Shown here piece by piece: positions 1 through 8,403 of a DNA stretch of 33,892 nucleotides. The notes under the pieces were generated by a model that made no database searches, was not told the DNA's origin, and saw only the letters and a list, made by a program, of their open reading frames with translations. A program made the position numbers and the translations under genes. How positions within the stretch are numbered: the stretch's first letter is position 1; every line of letters starts with the position of its first letter. The DNA lies in the NCBI GenBank assembly GCA_963575745.1, contig CAUYUJ010004548.1, forward strand, positions 35,001 through 68,892, written 5' to 3'. Source of the stretch: Prorocentrum cordatum (taxonomy: Eukaryota; Sar; Dinophyceae; Prorocentrales; Prorocentraceae).

Positions 1-310
1 CCTGTCCCAGCCCGTCGCCGTCCGCAGCAGAGGCCTGCGGGGGAGGGGGCGGAGGAGGAGGAGGAGGAGGAGGAGGAGGAGGAGGAGGAGGGGGGAAAGG
101 AGGAGGAGGACCAGGAGAAGGAGGAGGAGGAGGAGGAGGAGGAGGAGGAGGAGGAGGAGGAGGGGGGGAAGGAGGAGGAGGAGGAGGAGGAGGAGGAGGA
201 GGAGGAGAGGATGAGGATGAGGATGAGGATGCGGATGAGGAGGAGGAGGAGGAGGAGGAGGAGGAGGAGGAGGAGGAGGACGAGGACGAGGCAGAGGAGG
301 AGGAGGAGGA
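1..310. repeat. GGA/GAG trinucleotide microsatellite
   Basis: Almost pure repeats of GGA on the plus strand from about position 50 to 310, interrupted by short GGGGGAA, GATGAG and GACGAG variants. The tract is entirely purine on one strand. Open frames through it translate only to poly-Arg, poly-Glu or poly-Gly and are not treated as genes. The window edge cuts the tract or its flank. Confidence 0.95.
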
Positions 311-576
311 GGATTACGAAGCGCGCTATAGGCTTAAAGGGTACCGGGTACCTAAACCCATCTTTAAAGATGAGGCGGCCACATCCTCAAAGTTGGAGGC
401 ACTGCCGGAATCTATCGGCCACATGATGATACCAAGGGGGCCAAACCCCACTTATAGTTTTCGGCCGCACCTCGGGATCGGGCGCCTATCCGTCAGGAAT
501 ATTCTCGATTTTCCACCCCTCGTTCCCGGACCCGGAAGATCCGAAATACAACGATTACGCATCGCCGAGCAGCTAT
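311..576. other. non-repetitive spacer, no gene recognised
   Basis: Unique GC-balanced sequence with a perfect 14-bp palindrome CATCTTTAAAGATG at 359-372 and a GGTACC pair just before it. A plus-strand frame is open from about 393 to 1301, but it runs through the hairpin repeats downstream and shows no recognisable domain, so I do not call it a gene. Confidence 0.5.
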
Positions 577-800
577 TCTATTCGACCGCCGGTCGAATGG
601 CAAACTCTGGCACCATGGACACCCCCCGATTCTATTCGACCGTCGGTCGAATGAGACGCCCTGGCCCGTGGACCCCCTGCCACAAACCTCGTGGAAGGCC
701 ACTGGTCCTCGGCGAAGCACTCTATTCGACCGTAACTCGAATGACGACCGCTGGCACCGCGGGCTCGACCGTCGGTCGAATGACACGCCCTGGCATCATG
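577..800. repeat. tandem hairpin repeats, ATTCGACCG-N-CGGTCGAAT family
   Basis: Four copies of a near-perfect palindrome are present: ATTCGACCGCCGGTCGAAT at 580-598, ATTCGACCGTCGGTCGAAT at 634-652, a degraded copy at 724-742 and a copy missing its first base at 764-781. Each copy is followed by a related stretch containing CTGGCACCATGGAC or a variant, so the whole unit (about 54, 90 and 40 bp apart) is repeated, not only the palindrome. Each palindrome can fold into an 8- to 9-bp stem with a one-base centre. Function unknown. Confidence 0.85.
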
Positions 801-1540
801 GGCCCCCTGCCACAATTCTCGGCGGGGGGGGTCAGGCCAGGACTCGGAAGATACGAAATACAAATATTACATCTCATCGAACAGCTCTCTGCGAAGCCAT
901 CGCCCGGGGGCGACAGACACGGCGCCGATGGAACGCTCGCGGCGGAGCCACAGCGCGAAGAAGCATCATGGCACCCCGGCGTTCCCCACTTTCCAAACGG
1001 ACCATGGTCCGCTTGGCCATCGCCACGACGATCGCGGGGGGAGAGCGAGTGGAAGGGGGGGGAAAGATGTCAGGGGAGAGCCGGGAAAGGGAAGAGGACT
1101 AGGAGGGACGCAGACGGGAAGACGGCGATGGCGGCGGGGGGGGCACGGGTGAGCGAAATAGGAACCGGTCCAAAATCACAAGGGCCTCCGGGGGATGCGG
1201 AGGGATCTCGCGCCGCAGGAAACACCACCGAGGATTCGACGCACCAGTACGGTGAGTGCGGACGGGGGCGCGGAGGAGAAACAGGGCGGCGCCAACGGTA
1301 GGACGAGGCCGATATCTTGCGCGCCAGAGCCAACACGATCAGGGGCCAGGTTGGGTCCGACGAGAGAAGCAATAGACAACAGCCGCAAACACTCCCCGGC
1401 TGCGTACAAGGACGGGCGCCCCGCGCAGATGCAGCTGCAGACGCAGAAGGCGCGTTGGCATTACGGGCGCGACCATGAAGAGAAGGACCGAAGGTCGGTG
1501 AGGGAGGAGAGAAGGAGCACGGCGTAAAAATCGTTGTTTA
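801..1540. other. GC-rich unique sequence, no gene recognised
   Basis: About 740 bases of purine-rich, GC-rich sequence. Overlapping frames exist on both strands, as expected where stop codons are rare, but none carries a motif I recognise or a convincing boundary. Confidence 0.5.
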
Positions 1541-1991
1541 AATCCACGCGTCTGCCTCGGAAGGGCCAGCCACAGGAAACAGTTCATCCAGCACCTTCGC
1601 CTTCTCTTTGGAAGGGTCTGGGTGCTTGCGCTGGGACATCCTGTTCAAATTGCTGCGACTGTGGTCGTTTGTAAACCTGTGTTTGCACGCGTTTGAGAAA
1701 CCAACTACTCCGCCCCTGGCAAATGCACCCGCATGAAGAGCAGACAAAGATAATTTGTTCCTCATCGTGGCTGGCTATAAATACACGGTGGCCTCGAGGA
1801 TTCCCTGCGATGGCTGAGAAAACAGCGCTGTGGCCACGACATGCAGCAGTATGCGGCGGGAGCTCTGACCGGAACCTCGTGTAGCACACTCTGCACGCCC
1901 ACAAGGCCGGCTTCATCCACTTCCAGTTGTGGCCCCTGGCTTGGCTAGGGACTTCTGGCTGGGGGGCCTGAGTGACAGACGAAGCCGGCAA
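1541..1991 (-). pseudogene. Cys/His-rich coding fragment with one frame change
   Basis: Read on the minus strand, the first frame (1991 down to about 1735) encodes a segment with CRVC, HTAACRGH and an IIFVCSSCG zinc-knuckle-like motif. In that frame the Cys-rich pattern then stops making sense. The frame open from 1765 to 1538 continues with a Gly-rich stretch, NACKHRF and a Lys/Pro-rich tail ending in a TAA at 1538-1540. The join (CxxCG, then about 12 residues, C, then a KHP-containing helix) resembles a short zinc-binding module I associate with dinoflagellate repeat proteins. That resemblance is from memory and is not a named family. One indel near 1735, or an unseen intron, would explain the switch. 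No start codon or promoter is certain. It lies on the same strand as the retrotransposon and just beyond its truncated 3' LTR. Confidence 0.4.
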
Positions 1992-2139
1992 TAGAACTCC
2001 ATGTAGGGTCGCACCTGCTGGCGCAAGCGGCGGACCGCGGCGGAGGAAGAGGAATGGAAGAAGGAGGAAGGGCGGGGGAAGGATAGGAGGCCGCGGTCAG
2101 ATCCGCTACGGCCGCTGCCGGTGCACGACGGGCACGGCG
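1992..2139. other. flank beyond the truncated LTR
   Basis: Sequence immediately outside the broken 3' LTR. It is GC-rich (GGCGGACCGCGGCGGAGG) and has no similarity to the missing part of the LTR. Nothing recognisable is present. Confidence 0.5.
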
Positions 2140-2209
2140 CAAACGGCCAGGCGCAGGAGAGGTAAGGATAAGGAGTATATATGAGGGTATTACACGGGTT
2201 CCATTCACA
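2140..2209 (-). repeat. truncated 3' LTR of the copia element
   Basis: Seventy bases match the start of the 5' LTR (19620-19689) with three mismatches clustered around the TATA-like box (the 3' copy has TATATAT). After GGCCGTTTG on the minus strand the two copies diverge completely. The remaining 126 bases of the LTR are not found nearby or elsewhere in the window. The element's end was lost by deletion or rearrangement, or the assembly is chimeric here. Confidence 0.85.
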
Positions 2210-2220
2210 CCCCCCGTCCC
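2210..2220 (-). other. polypurine tract
   Basis: The minus strand reads GGGACGGGGGG immediately before TGTGAATGG, the start of the 3' LTR. A purine run at exactly this place is where plus-strand DNA synthesis starts in LTR retroelements. One C interrupts the run. Confidence 0.75.
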
Positions 2221-2658
2221 GAATCCCGCCCGTGAGGGCAGGACTCGGGAACAAAGGAAGGGAATCCGTCACCCTTTGACTCCTTTAGTCCTTAAGTCAG
2301 GAGGCAGCTGGGCTTAAAGTCAGCGTAGCCACAGCTGCACAGTGAAGTTAGAAGGAACACCCTGGGTCCCCTTTTCTTCGCCAAGCACACTTTGGCGCCC
2401 CCTCGGCGCGCCCCCCAGAACGCTTCGGCACTCGAGATGAACACGAAAAATCATGTGTATAAATTATGTTTGGCGACTCCCGTTGGCGTTGCTCCTTAGG
2501 AGGCTGCCTCGGTTATCGCAAAATGCATTTGTGTGTGTGCGTGGCCACTTGTGGTATATAATGAAGTGGCCTAAAAGTATGTAATAGCCACCGCTCAAGG
2601 CGAACTTTGGTTATATTGAAGTTCATGTCTTTGAGCGGTGGGCCTTGCGGCCGACTCA
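2221..2658 (-). other. 3' untranslated region of the element
   Basis: About 440 bases between the last stop codon (TAG at 2659-2661) and the polypurine tract. The minus strand is moderately AT-rich near 2440-2620 and has no long frame with recognisable content. It probably serves as the 3' non-coding part of the element's RNA. Confidence 0.55.
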
Positions 2659-3543
2659 CTACGCGCTGCCGTTCTTGTAGAACCTGCGGTCCCACATCCT
2701 CTGGCCGTTGTACGTCACGTAGCTCGTCGCGAATGTCTCCCAAGCCGTTCTCGGGATCCAGTTGCGAAACCAATCATTGTACTGGATGTCCTGGATGTAT
2801 ACGTACTCATCGTTGTTGATCGCGATGTAGGACCAACAGTTGATGTAGTAACTCCAGTACCTGAGGCCCCAGTAGCTGTCCTCGAGGTCGTCGCGCCAGT
2901 AGGCGGCGTAATCTGATGTACGCGCTCTCTTGGCACGTGGCCCCGCGGGCGTGTAGTCCGTCGCGCCTGGGGCGCTGGACGCAGCAGAATCGCCAGGGGC
3001 AGGGCGCGGCGGCGGCCGCGGATGGCGCGGCTCCATGGCATCATCGGACTGATGGGATTGTGTGTCGGGATCGGTTCTCATCCCTGTATCAACCCCCCTC
3101 TGGTCGGTATGCGACGGATCGAGGGAGCCTAACAACTCGTTGGCAATCGCGGCAAGCTTTCGCTGAGTGAACTGTTCACGGGCGCCGTCCCTTCTAGGGA
3201 GAGCAATCGTGACCAGTCCGCGAGCCTGCCGCGTCTGCCTGTCGAGGCGGCCCTCGTTCAGCCACCATTTCCTCCGACCAGCCTGTCCTGTCCTAATGCT
3301 GACGTCGAGGATGTCCCACGCATCACGCATGTCATCCACGGTCCAGGCCTTCTTGCCGACGTTCACGCGGGCACCTGTCATTTGGTGGTGGAACTTCAGG
3401 TCGTTGAGAAAGCGTTGCACGAGATTGGCGAATGGGTAGTACAGAGGTATGTCGTCATCGGCTTCGCCCATCAGCCTGCATTCGCGTGCAGCAGGGCTAC
3501 CTGATTCGACCCACTTCTGATACCTCTTTCTGGACGAATTAGC
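2659..3543 (-). CDS. Trp/Tyr-rich C-terminal protein of the element
   Basis: The frame is the same as that of the 1618-residue ORF. After TAG at 3544 it reads on without a stop through 24 codons (basic, then CRLMGEADDD) to the first Met at 3471 and ends with TAG at 2659-2661. The first ~140 residues are helical with a basic face (KKAWTVDDMRDAWDILD, RQTRQARGLVTIALPRRDG). The middle is Pro/Arg/Ala-rich. The last ~75 residues are extremely aromatic: the stretch from SYWGLRYWSYYINCWSYIA to the end holds about 9 Trp and 16 Tyr. No family is recognised. It is either a separate last protein or the C-terminus of the long accessory polyprotein. Confidence 0.65.
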   Translation of the reverse strand, partial: ANSSRKRYQKWVESGSPAARECRLMGEADDDIPLYYPFANLVQRFLNDLKFHHQMTGARVNVGKKAWTVDDMRDAWDILDVSIRTGQAGRRKWWLNEGRLDRQTRQARGLVTIALPRRDGAREQFTQRKLAAIANELLGSLDPSHTDQRGVDTGMRTDPDTQSHQSDDAMEPRHPRPPPRPAPGDSAASSAPGATDYTPAGPRAKRARTSDYAAYWRDDLEDSYWGLRYWSYYINCWSYIAINNDEYVYIQDIQYNDWFRNWIPRTAWETFATSYVTYNGQRMWDRRFYKNGSA

Positions 3544-6500
3544 CTATCTTCGCAACAAATCTTTCTCATTGCCTGCGTGTGATCGCGCACCCGTCATAAT
3601 GACGTGCGCTCCGTCCTTCATGTATCTCGCGATCTGGTCCTCGGAGAGCGTCATCTTGATCCAGTTCGTCAGCTTCTGGAGGTACGCGAGATCACTCTGT
3701 GCGGCGGTACTCTTACCCGTGGCGCCTACGGCCACGGTATACTGCCAACAGATGTCACAAAGGGTGCCGTCACCGGTGACGATCCCAAGGGACAGATCTC
3801 GACCGCAATTCTGACAGAGCGGTATGGAATGCAAGATCGTCTCTGGGGCCCCTTCCGTCGTGAGGTAATCGCGGGATCCCCAGCGGGTGTCCTGACCGCG
3901 AGCGAGGCTCCGGCCGATCTGATTGGTGGCCTCACGATTGATCTCGGTGTTCGGTCGGGAAGCGACTGATCTACTTAATCCCTCGATCTCGATCCTAGAC
4001 AATCTTTCCCCTGGCAGTCCTTTGTACTCTGTCTTGGTGTTGTCCGTATCCTCGGTACCACCATGGCATACGTTCTCTGTACGAAGACGGCGAGCCTTCT
4101 CCTGAAAGGCAGCCTCGTTGTCGCCCTCCTCGCGCTTGAGTCCCGTCTGCTCGGCTATGATACGTACCATGGTTTCCTGATCAGGGGCTGCAGATGCAAC
4201 GCTGCCTGGGTCCTGGGGAATATCCTGCTCCGCGCCTTGCTCACGAGGCGCGGCAGGTGTTTCCACCAGTTCTTCCCATACAGGAAAGTCTGGGTTACCG
4301 TATGTCTCGGTACAATTCTTGAATAGGTCACGCAACGCCTGCAGTGCAGGATGTTTCTCATGGATGGCATCTTTTGTGAAATCTGGAAGCTCCGCAATAC
4401 TATCTTTCAATATGTTCTGGTATACTTTGGAGATCCATTGAAAGACGCCTGTAGTTGACTCCTCGATAGTCTCTGGGTCGAGGTAATGTACCAACTTTTT
4501 GAAGAAATGATCTGCACTGCAATTTGGTAAGTCACGTGCCCATTTGTGGGTATGATCATAATTTAATTGGTATGACTCTGCATTCCATGCTTTCGATCCA
4601 AATCGAATCTCAAATTGTAAATGCGATTGTGTTTTATCCATTACAATTCTGTCCGCGCCGCTGTGTATCTCGATGATATGTTTCATCTTGATCATAGGCG
4701 AATCCACCAACAACTCCGACGTCCAACAATATATGCGGCAGTCATCTGACTGTTTAATCCATCTTGAATCCTCGTCGGGGTCGTAGTCTGGATGGTTAAG
4801 GAATTCCGATGGCGGGTCAATGATGTCGTCGAGTATGCTCGCCTCAATCTGCTCATCTGCTTGAATGTCAGCTGAGAGATCTGCTCTCATGTTGTCGTTC
4901 GCTGCTTTCTCATCGGCGGTGAGCGATATGGTCGATATATCCACGATCACGGTGACCAAAGGATCATTCGATGATCCTGCAGTCTGTCGAGGTTTGTCGC
5001 CCGTATGAGCGTTGTCCTCGGCAGGTGTGGCCACCAGCTCGTCGGGATCGGGTGTCCGAGGAGCGGGCCGCCTGGTCGGTGTGCGCGGAATACGTGGTCT
5101 GTAAATGCTCGGCATACCAAGGTATGGTAAACTGCCATCATTCTTGTGCTGGAGTATCTTTTCACTGCATGATGTTGGACCTTTCAGGACGGTCTCCAGA
5201 TATGTCGGGTCAATGGCATGTTCTTCGATACGAGTTGGTAATGCAAAGACAACGCCCTTGAGGGGCATGCTTTTGTCATTGTACCATATGTTTACCCATC
5301 GTAAACCGTAGTTGAGAATAGGTACTTGTACCGCGAAGAACTTGTCGAAGACGCCGAAATGGATGATTGGACCATATATGTGTCCCTTGGTCAAGGCAAT
5401 TTTGGTATTGTGATTGCCCTTGGGCCAGTGATTGTCGTAATGAAAGCATTTGATAGACCCCCAATTCCTGATGATAATGAAGTCTCCCATGCGAACATCA
5501 TTAAATGCAGGTCGACGGTCCCAATCTTTTTGCGTAATCTTTGATGTGACAGGTCGAAGAGCTTCTCGGCAGTATGACAAGGCAATTAACCATTCTTTAT
5601 CATCTGCTTTGTGATTGGTCCCCCGAATCATAGCGCGGACTATTTGCTCATCCAAGGCGTCGGCTGCAGATGCACGGCTAGCAGGGGTTTCCCCCAGCTG
5701 GACCGAAGTTGCTGATGCTGACGTTGTCCTTGGCGGCTCCATGTTCTGGTCGGGGTCGACGGGTGCAATCCCAGGAGGGTCATCGATGAGCTCTCCAGGA
5801 AGGCAGGCACAAATCTCGTACTTGCTCAATGGCGGTCTTGCGGCCAATGGCGGGTAGTCCCATGGGTCGCCGTCTGGCCATAACTGCTGGCCAAGCATGT
5901 GGTGTGGTTTAAGGCGGCGAATTGCAATAATTGCCGCAGCAGGTACCACGTCCTCTGTCATGATAGCGCCCTGAGCACCCAGCCAAAACCTGCAACCTGC
6001 TTTTGTGGCGATCTCCATGTTGATCACCAGCTCGACCTCGTTCTTGTAGTGATTGAACTTGTATGATTCCACTGAAGTATGTGGATTATTCTGCACATTG
6101 TCTAAATATGTGCTGGAACTAAAGAATGCCTCAGAGCGCTGTGATGGTTTATGATGCTTGTCTCTCTGAGAAGATGGATCGATGTATCCTGGAATGATCC
6201 CTGTCTTCAATATGCTGCGCCAAGCGCGGGATGCTGTGCCGTGATGGAGATAGTTGACGTCTGTCCATTGTAGGCTCTCCCATCCCATATTCCATGGCTT
6301 GGAAGATGGGTTGACACAGCTGTGACCACCAACGCACCGAATAGCAATGACGCTGTTCCAATCGAAAGAACTGGGGTCACCTCCCTCAGGGATCGGCTTG
6401 GCGTATATCTCAATTCTGTTTTTCTGCGAACCACTATGTTTTTGGAACGCACGAATGATGAATATCGGGTAGTAGTCGTTCCAATCGGCATACCCATGAT

Positions 6501-8400
6501 TTGCACCATCTTCCTTAAAGTGTGCCACTGCCGCATCCATGGATGGTCCGTTGTGTCTGTCTTTGCGATCTCTGAATTTCCATTCGACCATCTCCTTAAA
6601 GGATTTCCAACTGCTTGGAATATTCCACTCATTCTTTGTTGTTTTCTCCCAAATATTGATACGTCTGTCATGAAATTGATTGATCCAAAACTTTTTGTAA
6701 TGAATCTCATGGCGTAACATAGTCGTTATGTCTTTGCTCATGTATTTGTTTGTTCCCAGCCATTCTTCCTCAATTAGCTCGGGACCATAACGTACATCGT
6801 CATAATGTCGTAATGGTATCCATTTCCACTCTGGGAAGCAACCAGACTGCGCGATATCAGGCGCATGGGCAATCACACAATCATCGTGCAACAATTGACC
6901 AAACCAGTCCTGATTATCCAGGCAGGCAAATCCATTGGTCGCGCGTGTGCCCCGCAACATTGGGCACATGTACGGATGGTCATCATTGATGCCTGCTTGC
7001 AGCTTCCACCCTCGAATAGTGCACGCGTTATCGAATATCCCGATCTTGCTGATGTCCTCGTGCATGGAACGCTCACAGCTATCCTGCCATGGTAATATAC
7101 TCATTTCATGTGGAGATGGGTCCTCCTCGGCAAGAGTTGCCTCCAGCTCCATGGCCTCAAGGTCAGTGCCGTCGTCGGGAATCGGTACCGCCTCAGCCTT
7201 GGGGAGCTGATCTGCTGGCTGCTGTTCTGCTGTCGGTTCAGGAGTCGATGGTTGCGGCACTTTTATCGATTGCGGTCCAGGTTGCAGTGGGTCGGGCAAT
7301 GGGCCTGGTGGAGCTGGCTGTGCTGCATCAGCTGCTGCCCTCCATACGGCTGTCGGAACATCAGGGTCATGACCCACTGCAACGCGATCCAGTGCATTCT
7401 GCTTGAAGAATGTTTTGCAAGCTATGATGTTCTTCTCGTTCTCGGCAGCAGGGCCGATGCAATGAGAAGTCAGCCTGTTATCTTCTGCAACGATTCTTGC
7501 TTTGGTCGCATTGTCATCTCCATCCAAATCTTTAATCTGATGTAAAAACTGCTCGAATACAACCCAAGTGACTGCATGTGCATCTTCAACCGTTTTGACG
7601 ATCTCAGGATGAAGGAGTTCCATCTTCTCAAGAGAATGCCAAGATGCCCAAGCCCCAGGGAAGTCTTTGATCAACTGCATGAGGTACTGGAATAAGTCGT
7701 TGTATGCCATAACCCATGGATCATTGTCAGGAAGGGTTTTGTCAGGATCGCCAGGATCAGGTGCTGGTGTACGTGTCGGCATTCCAGGAGTAGGTTCCGT
7801 TGTGTCGCCTGCTTCGGCAGGCAGTGATGCCGGCAATGTACCGTCGGCACATGATGCCATCCACGCGCAATGAGCCATCTCGTTTGCCGTCTGTGTCATC
7901 AACGTCGTGAGGCTGAGATCTCTTTCCCATTCGTTTGTCATCTTTTCTCTGAAATCGAGGGCTGCCATGATTTCTTTGGCCTGTGTGTAGGCCTGATCGT
8001 CTGCGACAGGAGTCAGCAATGGCGCCCTGGATGGATATGGCTGAGAAGGCAGGGACTGGATCAAAGCGCAGAAGTTGCGATAGCATACTGCGTCGCAGAA
8101 CTGAGTCGTAAACATTGCCATGTTATGGTTGTTCTGTTTGGCGTGCCAAGCCTGCGGGGTAATCCTATCGTACGTATCCACCCAATGGTCGGATGGAAGA
8201 ACAGTGATACCACGGTTCTGCATGATGTTGATCAGGTCGCTCGTGTGGTGATCAAAGTTCGGATGTACGCCCCATTGCGCTGCTTTTCCAGGTCCCATGA
8301 CTGTGGGGCAGCGAAAGTACTGCATCACGTCGACAAAACGTGATACATCCACGAGCACGTGCACGGGCATGAGCGTCGGGACGCCGCCCTCACATTCCAT
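3544..8400 (-). CDS. 1618-residue accessory protein with Tpt1/KptA-like domain
   Basis: Starts with ATG one codon after the TAA of the preceding frame. Residues 1-190 are helical with WH/Cys-containing segments; 200-225 and 360-440 are Pro/Glu/Asp-rich linkers; 440-680 is globular. Residues 685-830 resemble the RNA 2'-phosphotransferase (Tpt1/KptA) fold: IRCVGGHS at 687 (compare RANQGHS), LHHGT at 718, a GIIPG turn, EAFFSSS at 757, then an EVELVINMEIATKAGC strand and GAIMTEDVVPAAAI. The second half (930-1500) is unassigned with more acidic linkers. Residues 1529-1551 carry CQNC...CDIC, a four-cysteine zinc ribbon. The ORF ends at TAG 3544-3546, and the frame stays open beyond it. I infer an RNA- or NAD-related accessory function but have no direct proof. 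Catalytic residues beyond the His-Gly-Thr and GHS motifs cannot be confirmed by eye. Confidence 0.75.
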   Translation of the reverse strand: MECEGGVPTLMPVHVLVDVSRFVDVMQYFRCPTVMGPGKAAQWGVHPNFDHHTSDLINIMQNRGITVLPSDHWVDTYDRITPQAWHAKQNNHNMAMFTTQFCDAVCYRNFCALIQSLPSQPYPSRAPLLTPVADDQAYTQAKEIMAALDFREKMTNEWERDLSLTTLMTQTANEMAHCAWMASCADGTLPASLPAEAGDTTEPTPGMPTRTPAPDPGDPDKTLPDNDPWVMAYNDLFQYLMQLIKDFPGAWASWHSLEKMELLHPEIVKTVEDAHAVTWVVFEQFLHQIKDLDGDDNATKARIVAEDNRLTSHCIGPAAENEKNIIACKTFFKQNALDRVAVGHDPDVPTAVWRAAADAAQPAPPGPLPDPLQPGPQSIKVPQPSTPEPTAEQQPADQLPKAEAVPIPDDGTDLEAMELEATLAEEDPSPHEMSILPWQDSCERSMHEDISKIGIFDNACTIRGWKLQAGINDDHPYMCPMLRGTRATNGFACLDNQDWFGQLLHDDCVIAHAPDIAQSGCFPEWKWIPLRHYDDVRYGPELIEEEWLGTNKYMSKDITTMLRHEIHYKKFWINQFHDRRINIWEKTTKNEWNIPSSWKSFKEMVEWKFRDRKDRHNGPSMDAAVAHFKEDGANHGYADWNDYYPIFIIRAFQKHSGSQKNRIEIYAKPIPEGGDPSSFDWNSVIAIRCVGGHSCVNPSSKPWNMGWESLQWTDVNYLHHGTASRAWRSILKTGIIPGYIDPSSQRDKHHKPSQRSEAFFSSSTYLDNVQNNPHTSVESYKFNHYKNEVELVINMEIATKAGCRFWLGAQGAIMTEDVVPAAAIIAIRRLKPHHMLGQQLWPDGDPWDYPPLAARPPLSKYEICACLPGELIDDPPGIAPVDPDQNMEPPRTTSASATSVQLGETPASRASAADALDEQIVRAMIRGTNHKADDKEWLIALSYCREALRPVTSKITQKDWDRRPAFNDVRMGDFIIIRNWGSIKCFHYDNHWPKGNHNTKIALTKGHIYGPIIHFGVFDKFFAVQVPILNYGLRWVNIWYNDKSMPLKGVVFALPTRIEEHAIDPTYLETVLKGPTSCSEKILQHKNDGSLPYLGMPSIYRPRIPRTPTRRPAPRTPDPDELVATPAEDNAHTGDKPRQTAGSSNDPLVTVIVDISTISLTADEKAANDNMRADLSADIQADEQIEASILDDIIDPPSEFLNHPDYDPDEDSRWIKQSDDCRIYCWTSELLVDSPMIKMKHIIEIHSGADRIVMDKTQSHLQFEIRFGSKAWNAESYQLNYDHTHKWARDLPNCSADHFFKKLVHYLDPETIEESTTGVFQWISKVYQNILKDSIAELPDFTKDAIHEKHPALQALRDLFKNCTETYGNPDFPVWEELVETPAAPREQGAEQDIPQDPGSVASAAPDQETMVRIIAEQTGLKREEGDNEAAFQEKARRLRTENVCHGGTEDTDNTKTEYKGLPGERLSRIEIEGLSRSVASRPNTEINREATNQIGRSLARGQDTRWGSRDYLTTEGAPETILHSIPLCQNCGRDLSLGIVTGDGTLCDICWQYTVAVGATGKSTAAQSDLAYLQKLTNWIKMTLSEDQIARYMKDGAHVIMTGARSHAGNEKDLLRR
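5911..6348 (-). other. Tpt1/KptA-like domain within the accessory protein
   Basis: Domain mark for residues ~685-830 of the 1618-residue ORF. Known Tpt1/KptA enzymes remove a 2'-phosphate from spliced tRNA using NAD and share an ADP-ribosyltransferase fold. The segment has, in the right order, an RxxxGHS-type motif, an HGT motif about 25 residues later, a Gly-Ile turn, a phenylalanine/serine strand (FFSS) and a final Glu/Asp-rich strand followed by VPAAAI (compare IPP in KptA). It is shorter than free-standing Tpt1 (about 180-230 residues) and may be degenerate. Confidence 0.55.
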
Positions 8401-8403
8401 CTT

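Noticed and set aside
393-1301. 302-codon plus-strand open frame
   Set aside because: It runs through the hairpin repeats, whose repeats dominate the translation, and has no known domain. GC-rich, stop-poor DNA explains it.
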